Assembly (NCBI GenBank): GCA_049511115.1
Contig: JBEKYH010000333.1
Span: 1-5,929, forward strand
Direction: 5' to 3'
Length of the DNA stretch: 5,929 nt
From: JBEKYH01 sp049511115
Lineage (GTDB): Bacteria; Planctomycetota; Phycisphaerae; Tepidisphaerales; Tepidisphaeraceae
Made by a program: the position numbers and the translations under genes
In this document: piece after piece, positions 1-5,810 of the stretch
Position numbering within the stretch: the first letter of the stretch is position 1
Layout of the letters: each line of letters starts with the position of its first letter
The notes under the pieces: model-generated
The model's database searches: none
The model's input: only the letters and a program-made list of their open reading frames with translations
What the model was told of the DNA's origin: nothing

Positions 1-492
1 CGCCACAATCGCGGGCATCAGATGCCCATTGGGCAGATGCCCTGGCATATTGAACGGCCCGAGAATCGCCATCACGCCGATGGGAACAAATCGCGTCACC
101 GCCGTCACCGCGCCAATTGCTCGCGAAGTCGGCGACCGCCGCTCGCGCTCGGCGGAAATCGAAATTCCCGCCTTGGCAATCATGGCATCCACTTCGGCGA
201 GCGCCTCCCAGCGCGGCTTCCCCGTCGCCCGGCAGATGCAATCCGCGATGTCCGTTTTGTTTCGCTTGTATTGTTCGGCAACCGCTTCGATCGCCTCGAT
301 CCGCCGCGCCAATCCGACCCCCGCCCAATCGTTCAACGCGCCGCGCGCCGCGCCCACCGCCGCGTCGATCTCCGCTTCATCCGCGCAGCGCCCCTGCCAA
401 TCCACCGCGCCCGTCGATGGATTCACACCAACCAGCGGCGCGCCATTTCCCTCGCGCCATTGTCCGCCAATATAGTGCCCCGATTCACTCAC
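1..492 (-). CDS. astD: Succinylglutamate semialdehyde dehydrogenase, N-terminal part (cut by window edge)
   Basis: AstD oxidises N-succinylglutamate 5-semialdehyde to N-succinylglutamate with NAD, the fourth step of the arginine succinyltransferase pathway, in the cytoplasm. Only the first 164 codons are in the window; the catalytic Cys and Glu lie beyond the left edge. Visible aldehyde dehydrogenase signatures are a short N-terminal strand region (YIGGQW, residues 7-12), the ATGKPRWEA segment (89-97) and the oxyanion-loop motif LGPFNMPGHLPNGH (144-157, Asn148). The last two match AstD closely rather than other aldehyde dehydrogenases. The start is a GTG at 490-492 that overlaps the TGA of astA by 4 nt (GTGA); a GGAG lies 10 nt upstream inside astA. 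The overlap implies translational coupling with astA. The family assignment is confident; the full length cannot be judged here. Confidence 0.93.
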   Translation of the reverse strand, partial: MSESGHYIGGQWREGNGAPLVGVNPSTGAVDWQGRCADEAEIDAAVGAARGALNDWAGVGLARRIEAIEAVAEQYKRNKTDIADCICRATGKPRWEALAEVDAMIAKAGISISAERERRSPTSRAIGAVTAVTRFVPIGVMAILGPFNMPGHLPNGHLMPAIVA

Positions 493-1553
493 TTTACTGC
501 CGCTCCAACCGTGCGAGTCGCCGCCTTCCCCGCCGGCCGCACCAGCGCATACCGCACTTTGTCTCCGACCTTCAGCCGCAGCCCTTCGGCCGTCTCGTCG
601 CTGATGGTAACTCCCTTGTCATCCGCCATGAGTTTCCCCACGCACGCGCGAAATTCCGCGCCGATCGCCGCAATCAGATAATTCGCCGACTCAAGTTTTT
701 CGCCGGCCGCGCTCACTTTCGCCACCGGCGCCACCAGGCTCTCCCGCACCGTGCGAATCTCATCGCGCTGGCACCAGACGCACGGCCCGGCGTCGAAAAT
801 ATCCACCATCGCGCTCAGCTTGAACCCCTCGTCCTCCAGATTTCTCAGCGCCGGCCGGCTCGATTCGTGCGGCTTGCCGATCACATCCTGCGCCGCCTGC
901 GGCAATAGCGGAATGTAAATCGGGTGCCGCGGCATCAAATCGGCGATGAACTTTTTGCTCACCACGCTCAGGTAATCCGCCTGGCGAAATTCAATATCGA
1001 AAAAGTGCCGCCCCAGCGCATCCCAAAACGCGGATTTGCCGCTCGCGTCGATCACCCCGCGCAGCTCCGACACCACCAGCGGCTCAAACGCGTCGCGATG
1101 TTCCGCCAAAAAAAGAAACCGCGAAAGCTGCAATAGCCGCCCGTTGTCCTTGCCGCGATATTCCGGCGAAAGGTAAAGACTGCCGATTTCCGCCGGCCCG
1201 TTGTGCTGGCGGATCAGATGCAAAACGCGAATCTCCTTGCGGACCTTTAGCTCGCGCGACTGGTGAATCGCCCGCCGAATTTTGTACGCATAGAACGGCT
1301 CAAACCCGCCGACCTTGGAGACAATCCCGCTCGCCCCCACCACGCGGCGGGCCTGCAAATCTTCCATCACAAAAAGATACGTCTCGCCTCCGGGCCGGTC
1401 GGGAATCTGCTCCATGCATCGCAGCGATTTTTGGATGCGGCGATTGAGGATGTCCCGATCCTTGGGCAGCGTGGTCAATCCCGCCCCCGCCGCGCCGGCG
1501 AGTTCCAGCAGCGGCTCCAGATCAGCCGTGGTGACGGGACGAATGATGACCAT
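489..1553 (-). CDS. astA: Arginine N-succinyltransferase
   Basis: AstA transfers succinyl from succinyl-CoA to the alpha-amino group of arginine, committing it to ammonia-producing catabolism. The 354-residue product matches the usual length of about 340-350 and is collinear with the family. It begins MVIIRPVTTADLEPL, like the MxVIRPV start of known AstA. It has the GLTTLP loop (25-30), IGSLYLSPEYRGKDNGRLL (123-141, acyl-CoA region of the GNAT-like fold), ELRGVIDASGKSAFWDALGRHFF (163-185), LMPRHPIYIPLLP (206-218) and QDVIGKPH ending at His229, the family's proposed proton donor. DIFDAGP follows at 251-257. The frame stays open for 50 codons upstream into the M20 gene, but ATG 1553 is chosen because homology starts there and a GGAG lies 9 nt before it. 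It sits 32 nt after the M20 stop and overlaps astD by 4 nt. Enzymes acting on ornithine are a possible alternative substrate class. Confidence 0.94.
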   Translation of the reverse strand: MVIIRPVTTADLEPLLELAGAAGAGLTTLPKDRDILNRRIQKSLRCMEQIPDRPGGETYLFVMEDLQARRVVGASGIVSKVGGFEPFYAYKIRRAIHQSRELKVRKEIRVLHLIRQHNGPAEIGSLYLSPEYRGKDNGRLLQLSRFLFLAEHRDAFEPLVVSELRGVIDASGKSAFWDALGRHFFDIEFRQADYLSVVSKKFIADLMPRHPIYIPLLPQAAQDVIGKPHESSRPALRNLEDEGFKLSAMVDIFDAGPCVWCQRDEIRTVRESLVAPVAKVSAAGEKLESANYLIAAIGAEFRACVGKLMADDKGVTISDETAEGLRLKVGDKVRYALVRPAGKAATRTVGAAVK

Positions 1554-1562
1554 AGGACTAAA

Positions 1563-1566
1563 CTCC
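1563..1566 (-). promoter_or_regulatory. Ribosome binding site of astA
   Basis: GGAG on the minus strand, 9 nt before ATG 1553. It decides the start: the open frame extends back to 1703, but that upstream part overlaps the M20 gene and has no AstA-like sequence. Confidence 0.6.
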
Positions 1567-1571
1567 GCGAA

Positions 1572-1590
1572 CCTAGCGCTTAACGCTAGG
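1572..1590. repeat. Small palindrome CCTAGCG-cttaa-CGCTAGG over the M20 stop codon
   Basis: Two perfect 7-nt arms (1572-1578 and 1584-1590) flank a 5-nt loop. The right arm contains the TAG stop of the M20 gene (1586-1588), and the element fills most of the 32-nt gap before astA. It looks like a dispersed intergenic palindrome rather than a terminator: there is no T-run and the next gene is cotranscribed. A role in mRNA processing or stability between M20 and astA is possible but unproven. Confidence 0.65.
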
Positions 1591-2947
1591 CCGGCATTCC
1601 CGTCTCGGCCAATCGCATCAAAACCAGCGCCGTCAGTTTGGCCCGCTCCGCGAGCGTCTTCACCAGCACAAACTCGCGCGGCGAATGCAGTTCCCCGCCG
1701 CACGGACCCAATGTATCCACATTCGCCAGCCCCGCCGCCGCCAGCTTATTGCCATCGCACGCGCCGCCGCTGTTCCTCCATACCATCGGCAAATTCAGTT
1801 CCCCGCCGCAACGAGCGATAACATCCATCAGGGCGCGGCCGCGAGCATCGGGAATCTTCGCCGGGCAATGAAATCCCCCATGCAGTTCCGCCTTGATCCC
1901 CTCCTGCAAATTCGCCGTGGCCACCGCCTCGCGAATCCGCTTCAACACCAGCGGCTCATCCTCCGGCGCCGTCGTGCGCACATTGAACCGCAGCAGCGCA
2001 AAATCCGGCACGATATTCGACGGCCCGCCGCCGTCGATGGAGCCGATGTTCAGCGTAACGCCGCCGTCTGGTCCCCTCTCCATGTACTCAGGGAGAGGGT
2101 TAGGGTTAGGGTTGCGTTTCGATTCGTCAACGCCGCTCGGCACATCCGAAGAACCCTCACCCCCGCCCTCTCCCTGTGTACATGGAGAGGGAGAAAGCCG
2201 TCGAGAGTTTATGCCATCCAGCGCCATCGCCAACCCTGCCGCAGCGACGACGGCATTTCGCCCCAGGGCAAAATCCCGCCCCGCGTGCGCCGCCTTCCCG
2301 CGCACGACGACCGAAAAATTCCCCGACCCCTTGCGGCGATCCACCAGCGCTCCGTCGGCCAGCGCCGGCTCAAAAAGCAGGCCAACGTGATTACGCTCCG
2401 CCGCCGCCGCCAGCAGCGGCGCCGAGCTGATCGATCCCACTTCTTCATCAGGATTGATAAGAACTTCCCAGCCGATTTTCTCCGCCAATCGCGGATCGCT
2501 CTGCGCCGCCTCTTCAACCGCCGCCAGCGCCGTGAGCATCACCAGCAATCCCCCCTTGGCATCCGCCACGCCCGGACCGTTCAGCGTCGCCTCGTCAATT
2601 TGTTTGCAGACTTGAAATGGATGATCCGCCCCGTAGACGGTATCCATATGAATACAAAGCAGCACCCGTAGCGCAGCCTCCGGCCGCTTGATGGCCGACA
2701 GCGCCTTCCCGACGGTCACGTTGTGCAACTCCCCGCGCGGCCCGATCGTCTCCATCGGCGCCAATTCAATCTCACTAACCTCAGCCCCCAGCGGCTGCAT
2801 CGCCGCGCGCAACACCCCGCGGAACTTCTTCAGCCCACCTAGATTCGTCGTCCCCGTATTGATGTTCGCCCACGCAATCAGACGGCCCACCATCCCGGCC
2901 GCCTGATCGTCAATCCGCCGCAGCACAGCGCTTTCACGTTCCGTCAC
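1586..2947 (-). CDS. M20 family zinc hydrolase (peptidase/deacylase), possible succinylglutamate desuccinylase
   Basis: A cytoplasmic di-zinc M20 amidohydrolase of the glutamate carboxypeptidase/ArgE/DapE group, 453 residues, which hydrolyses an amide bond next to a carboxylate. All key residues are present: His100 and Asp102 (IHMDTVY), bridging Asp129 (GVADAKGG), general base Glu168 and ligand Glu169 (NPDEEVGS), ligand Glu193 (LFEP) and ligand His421 (GGELHSP). The lid-domain His221 (KAAHAGRDF) and the SNIVPD segment (310-315) are also present. The start is GTG with GGGAG 4 nt upstream; an in-frame TGA at 2960-2962 rules out a longer protein. Residues about 249-294 are a repeat-derived insertion in the lid domain, which explains the excess length over the usual 380-410. 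Lying first in a run with astA and astD, it may remove succinate from succinylglutamate in place of AstE. That is inference; a plain aminoacylase or carboxypeptidase is the alternative. Confidence 0.9.
   Translation of the reverse strand: MTERESAVLRRIDDQAAGMVGRLIAWANINTGTTNLGGLKKFRGVLRAAMQPLGAEVSEIELAPMETIGPRGELHNVTVGKALSAIKRPEAALRVLLCIHMDTVYGADHPFQVCKQIDEATLNGPGVADAKGGLLVMLTALAAVEEAAQSDPRLAEKIGWEVLINPDEEVGSISSAPLLAAAAERNHVGLLFEPALADGALVDRRKGSGNFSVVVRGKAAHAGRDFALGRNAVVAAAGLAMALDGINSRRLSPSPCTQGEGGGEGSSDVPSGVDESKRNPNPNPLPEYMERGPDGGVTLNIGSIDGGGPSNIVPDFALLRFNVRTTAPEDEPLVLKRIREAVATANLQEGIKAELHGGFHCPAKIPDARGRALMDVIARCGGELNLPMVWRNSGGACDGNKLAAAGLANVDTLGPCGGELHSPREFVLVKTLAERAKLTALVLMRLAETGMPA
2066..2203. 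repeat. Composite inverted repeat inserted in frame inside the M20 gene
   Basis: Two copies of a 42-bp GC-rich repeat lie head to head: 2072-2113 and, inverted, 2152-2193, with 35 of 42 positions identical by eye. Each copy is itself a palindrome (CCTCTCC, short loop, GGAGAGG), and a 38-nt spacer separates them, so the whole can fold into one long hairpin. On the coding strand the segment is open and adds about 46 residues rich in Ser, Pro, Gly, Asn and Glu. These fall between the first lid-domain helix (ending near residue 247) and the strand GVTLNIG (from 296). Boundaries come from where M20 similarity stops and resumes and are good to a few codons. No transposase is nearby; it resembles a REP/BIME or MITE-like passive element. 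Confidence 0.85.
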
Positions 2948-2969
2948 AGCGCTCCCAATTCACAGATTT

Positions 2970-3078
2970 CTCACCACCCGCTCGGAGTACCTCGCTAGAG
3001 GACGCGGAGGACACGGAGGAACTCACTCAATCCTTAGACTTGATTTACCTCTGTGTCCTCTGCGTCCTCTGTGGTGAG
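2970..3078. repeat. Long inverted repeat of 9-bp AGAGGACRC units between pfp and the M20 gene
   Basis: The left arm 2997-3020 and right arm 3047-3070 are inverted copies matching at 21 of 24 positions; two of the three mismatches become G-U pairs in RNA. Each arm is a tandem of the 9-mer AGAGGACRC (about 2.6 units). The loop is 26 nt. The pairing continues as CTCACCAC (2970-2977) against GTGGTGAG (3071-3078), but on the left a 19-nt stretch (2978-2996) interrupts it. The transcript from pfp towards the M20 gene would carry this as a stable hairpin, so it may attenuate or end transcription, although no T-run follows. Translated, the right arm gives the low-complexity peptide LCVLCVLC, which is not a real protein. 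Confidence 0.85.
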
Positions 3079-3093
3079 TCTGAACTCTTCGCC

Positions 3094-4287
3094 CTAGAAC
3101 CATCCAACTTCCGGCAATTCCCCCACCAGCGGCCGCACATATCGCACATATGCCTCAGTGATATTGTTCCCGCCTTCGATGTACGCCGCGTCCATATGCT
3201 TGGTTTCTTTGGCCACCGTATCCAGCGGCGTGAGGAACGTCTCAATCGTATACGGCGAATCGCTCACCCGCCGCATGGCCACCGAGCCTTGCGTCGTCTT
3301 CGGATCGGCACTGTATTTCACGGCCTCCACCGCCACGCGCCGCGCCTCGGCCGCATCCACGCTGCTGGTGAATCCCGGGAACGAGCGCTGCAAATAGCCA
3401 AACGTATCGGAGCGCACGCGTTTGATCCCCAGCTTCTTCTTCACCAAATCGGCCATGTAATCACCCAGCGCCCCCAGACCTGACAACTGCACGTTTTTGT
3501 GCATGTCCACGTCCAGCCCCTGGGCCACGCGCTCGGTCCAGGTCACCTTATCCGGACCGGCCACGCCTTCGCTGGCGCACACCAGACACCGCCCATGCTT
3601 CTTATAAACCGCCTGCACATCGGCCAGGAATTTGTCCTCCGTCAGCGCCACTTCCGGCACATAAATAAGATGCGGCCCATGCTCCGGCGTCCGCCGCGCC
3701 AGCACGCTGGCCGCCGTCAGATAGCCGGCGTTGCGTCCCATGAGCACATCAATCTTCACGCCCGGCAGCGAGGCATTGTCCAGATCATCGCCTAAAACTC
3801 CCGCCGCCACAAAACGGGCCGCCGACCCGAAACCCGGGCAGTGGTCGTGAACGCGCAGGTCATTGTCGATGGTCTTGGGAATATGGAAAACGCTCAGCGG
3901 GTAGCTTTCCGCCGCCGCCAGATCGTGCACGATCCGCGCCGTGTCGGCCGAGTCATTGCCGCCGATGTAAAAGAAATAGTGCACATTGTGCTTCTTGAAG
4001 GAAGCGAGAATCCGCTGGCAGTATTCATGGTCCGGCTTATCCCGCGTAGACCCCAGCGCCGCCGATGGCGTATGGGCGATCTTCTTCACGAGGGTGGGAT
4101 CGACCTCCTTCAACTGAATGAATTTCTCATCGACGATGCCGCGCACGCCATGGCGAGCGCCCAGCAACTGGTCGATATGCCCATGCCGGCGAACTTCCTC
4201 GATCACGCCCGCCAGCGACTCATTGATCACCGATGTCGGCCCGCCGGACTGGCCAACCACCGCATTACCTTTTGTTTGACTGCTCAT
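3094..4287 (-). CDS. pfp: Pyrophosphate-dependent 6-phosphofructokinase
   Basis: Reversibly phosphorylates fructose 6-phosphate to fructose 1,6-bisphosphate with PPi as donor, a cytoplasmic glycolysis/gluconeogenesis step. The 397-residue sequence has the full PFK fold order: GQSGGPTS (12-19), GGNDS (109-113), PKTIDND (137-143, catalytic Asp141), MGRNAGYL (183-190), PEVALTE (211-217), CASEG (237-241) and DTFGYLQRS (294-302). Asp112 replaces the Gly that leaves room for ATP in E. coli PfkA, and Lys138 replaces the Gly of PGTIDND; both are family hallmarks of PPi dependence. Asn111 stands where most enzymes have Asp (GGDD). ATG 4287 has AAGGAG 4 nt upstream, at 4292-4297. Transcribed towards the M20/ast genes but separated by 146 bp and a hairpin, and divergent from the methyltransferase gene. 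Phosphate-donor specificity is inferred from motifs, not shown. Confidence 0.93.
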   Translation of the reverse strand: MSSQTKGNAVVGQSGGPTSVINESLAGVIEEVRRHGHIDQLLGARHGVRGIVDEKFIQLKEVDPTLVKKIAHTPSAALGSTRDKPDHEYCQRILASFKKHNVHYFFYIGGNDSADTARIVHDLAAAESYPLSVFHIPKTIDNDLRVHDHCPGFGSAARFVAAGVLGDDLDNASLPGVKIDVLMGRNAGYLTAASVLARRTPEHGPHLIYVPEVALTEDKFLADVQAVYKKHGRCLVCASEGVAGPDKVTWTERVAQGLDVDMHKNVQLSGLGALGDYMADLVKKKLGIKRVRSDTFGYLQRSFPGFTSSVDAAEARRVAVEAVKYSADPKTTQGSVAMRRVSDSPYTIETFLTPLDTVAKETKHMDAAYIEGGNNITEAYVRYVRPLVGELPEVGWF

Positions 4288-4590
4288 GTTACTCCTTGCC
4301 TTTCTCCGCAGAGGGTAGCCCCTAATGATAAGCCTTGCATCGGCACGGGGGTAGTAAGGAGCAGCAGGAGTGAGGGCTTAGGCGTTGTGACCGAGCGGAG
4401 CGTCGGGGGATTTACTGAGGGGCGGGGGCGGGGTGACAAGGTGAGGGGGTGACAGGGTGACCAGGTGACTGGGATCACCCGAGATGATTGCCGCGCGAGA
4501 TTATGGGACCTGTCAGCCGGGAACCACGCCTGGGTGCTATTCCGTTGCTTGGTGGTAGCGAACAACAAGAACAGCTAAAACAGCACCTCG
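4288..4590. other. Divergent intergenic region between pfp and the methyltransferase gene
   Basis: About 303 bases without a convincing gene. It must hold the start signals for both divergent genes. For pfp, a TATCAT hexamer on the minus strand (4325-4330) could be a -10 box giving a leader of about 30 nt, but no good -35 is seen at 16-18 bp. For the methyltransferase gene I see no convincing promoter and no Shine-Dalgarno. The segment 4391-4410 (CCGAGCGGAGCGTCGGGGGA) contains a small inverted repeat (CCGA/TCGG), and 4433-4480 holds an octamer array listed separately. Confidence 0.55.
4433..4480 (+). repeat. Tandem 8-bp repeat array (GTGACAAG-like), plus orientation
   Basis: Five consecutive 8-mers share the frame GTGANNNG: GTGACAAG, GTGAGGGG, GTGACAGG, GTGACCAG and GTGACTGG. 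A sixth unit, GATCACCC, is degenerate. The same unit order (GTGACAAG, GTGAGGGG, GTGACAAG) recurs in reverse orientation at 5811-5850. It is a short tandem repeat in an intergenic gap with no coding value; the function is unknown. Confidence 0.8.
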
Positions 4591-5295
4591 ATGTCTCCCA
4601 GCCTTTACGACTCGGCGTCCGTCCGATCACTTTTCGATGAGATGTCCGCTACTTATGGCGTGGTCAACCTCATCGCATCCTTCGGCTTCGCGGCGCGCTG
4701 GCGTCATCTCGTCGTTGACGATCTGCCTGTTGCTGAATCATCGCACATCGTCGATCTCATGAGCGGCATGAGCGAGCTTTGCCGCTCGGTCTCCCGCCAT
4801 CTTCCATCGCCGGCGCAAATGACGGCGGTTGACATCTCCCCGCAAATGATCCGCCGCGCCCGCAAGAAATGGCCCTTCCCACTGCAAATCCTGCTTGCCG
4901 ATGTTTTGGAATGGGACTTCGCCCCCGCGTCGGCAGACGCGATCATCTGCTCCTTCGGCCTCAAGACTTTCAACCGCGATCAGCAGGCTCTTCTGGCCGA
5001 GCGCGTCGCCCGCCTCCTGCGCCCCGGCGGGGTCTTTTCCTTCATCGAAATCTCAGTCCCCGCCGGATGGTTCCTCTGCCCGCTGTATCTGTTTTATCTC
5101 GAGCGAGTCATCCCCTACGTCGGCCGCATTTTCCTCGGCAATCCCGCCAACTATCGCCTCCTCGGCGTCTACACCCGCGCCTTCGGCGACTGCCGCCATT
5201 TCGCCGAATGCCTTCGCCGCCAAGGCCTTCAGGTCAGCGAATTCTCCCATTTCTTTGGCTGCGCCACCGCCGTGCGCGGGAGCAAGCCAAGGTAG
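4591..5295 (+). CDS. UbiE/MenG-like class I SAM-dependent methyltransferase
   Basis: A 234-residue Rossmann methyltransferase resembling the quinone-biosynthesis C-methylases UbiE and MenG. The family's N-terminal pattern FDxxxxxYxxxNxxxSFGxxxxWR is visible at residues 15-38. Motif I is VDLMSGMSE (54-62), the acidic post-strand motif is AVDISPQMI (79-87), LLADVLEWDF is at 101-110, LLRPGG at 142-147 and FIEISVP at 151-157. The stretch GWFLCPLYLFYLERVIPYVGRIFLGN (159-184) matches the UbiE/MenG substrate-binding region in layout. In motif I the second conserved Gly is Ser61, which is unusual. ATG 4591 is the first start after an in-frame TAA at 4576-4578 and has no recognisable Shine-Dalgarno. 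No menaquinone or ubiquinone gene is adjacent, so the substrate is open. The gene ends just before a hairpin pair and is convergent with the next gene. Confidence 0.85.
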   Translation: MSPSLYDSASVRSLFDEMSATYGVVNLIASFGFAARWRHLVVDDLPVAESSHIVDLMSGMSELCRSVSRHLPSPAQMTAVDISPQMIRRARKKWPFPLQILLADVLEWDFAPASADAIICSFGLKTFNRDQQALLAERVARLLRPGGVFSFIEISVPAGWFLCPLYLFYLERVIPYVGRIFLGNPANYRLLGVYTRAFGDCRHFAECLRRQGLQVSEFSHFFGCATAVRGSKPR

Positions 5296-5298
5296 GTT

Positions 5299-5350
5299 GT
5301 AGGTGGGCATTGCCCGCCGGTGCTGCAAAGGTGGGCAGCGCCCACCCTAC
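5299..5350. repeat. Paired GTGGGC hairpins between convergent genes
   Basis: The first hairpin is GGTGGGC-att-GCCCGCC (5302-5318, one T-G wobble), the second GGTGGGC-agc-GCCCACC (5330-5346, perfect). The outer ends are also inverted: GTAGGTGGGC (5299-5308) against GCCCACCCTAC (5340-5350). It begins 4 nt after the methyltransferase stop, and its right arm supplies the TAG stop of the opposite gene (5347-5349). It could act as a bidirectional transcription end, although there is no T-run; its form is that of a dispersed intergenic repeat. Confidence 0.75.
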
Positions 5351-5793
5351 GCACTATGGTCGGCAATACGTTTGCCGCGCGCGAGTAGCTGAGCATCCCA
5401 AAGGTCAAGCATTCCGTACACTTGCTCAATCATTATTAAAACAGCTTTGTTGCCATCGCCCTTCGCGGCTACCTCGCACTCTGCCAAAAGACGTCGCAGA
5501 TGTTGAAATTTCTGGTCGTGCGCGAGCTCAAGCGGCGTTACTTTCGGTGCATCATCGAGCCATCCGTCCAAAATGATGGCGAATGAGACGAAACCATACA
5601 TCAGGTTTGAAAAACGCCATGTGCGGGCGTCGGTAACCGAATACCATTCTTGGTCGATCTCGGGCCCCCCGTCCCATGAGATTTCCTTCCCCACGCAATC
5701 CAACCGACAGCGCATGAACGCCTCAAGAAAGCGCCGAGCCGCATGAGACTGCGGTAGTTCCAATAGCCGTCGGTTTAAATGCGCTACGTCCAT
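5347..5793 (-). CDS. Hypothetical protein of unknown function
   Basis: I do not recognise this 148-residue product. It appears soluble and mixed alpha/beta: there is no signal peptide, and one moderately hydrophobic stretch (LMYGFVSFAIILDGWLDD, about residues 64-81) ends in acidic residues, so it is unlikely to be a membrane span. It is rich in Asp, Glu, Arg and Trp. The DNA looks less GC-rich and uses third positions less selectively than its neighbours, which hints at a different origin. ATG 5793 has no clear Shine-Dalgarno. The stop is TAG at 5347-5349, inside the GTGGGC repeat. It lies between that repeat and an inverted octamer array, in the same direction as the gene fragment at the right edge. 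Coding status rests on length, composition and tidy placement between repeats. Confidence 0.6.
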   Translation of the reverse strand: MDVAHLNRRLLELPQSHAARRFLEAFMRCRLDCVGKEISWDGGPEIDQEWYSVTDARTWRFSNLMYGFVSFAIILDGWLDDAPKVTPLELAHDQKFQHLRRLLAECEVAAKGDGNKAVLIMIEQVYGMLDLWDAQLLARGKRIADHSA

Positions 5794-5810
5794 ATGGTTA
5801 GGCGGTATTG

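Noticed and set aside
22..908. Overlapping long plus-strand open frames opposite astD and astA
   Set aside because: They are antisense shadows in GC-rich DNA: Arg/Pro/His-rich with no family features, while the minus strand encodes recognisable AstD and AstA.
1554..1703. A 50-residue N-terminal extension of AstA
   Set aside because: It overlaps the M20 coding end, has no AstA similarity, and a better start with a ribosome binding site exists at 1553.
2097..2113. GGGTTAGGGTTAGGGTT, identical to eukaryotic telomere repeats
   Set aside because: It is under three units long and part of the 42-bp palindromic repeat; the inverted copy is diverged at these positions.
2063..2202. GCCGTC at both edges of the intragenic repeat (2063-2068 and 2197-2202) as a target-site duplication
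   Set aside because: The segment it defines is 134 nt, not a multiple of three, so clean insertion would have broken the frame; a 6-mer match in GC-rich DNA is easily chance.
1685..2671. 328-codon plus-strand open frame opposite the M20 gene
   Set aside because: Basic, low-complexity translation; the opposite strand carries all M20 catalytic residues.
3040..3483. Plus-strand open frame beginning in the 9-mer repeat (LCVLCVLC)
   Set aside because: Its start is translated repeat DNA and the rest is antisense to the phosphofructokinase gene.
4433..4480. CRISPR-like array
   Set aside because: The units are contiguous 8-mers without spacers.
5797..5803. GTTAGGC resembling an integron recombination core site near the unknown gene's start
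   Set aside because: It is a single 7-mer with no partner core or attC stem; the orientation does not fit a cassette start and no integrase is present.
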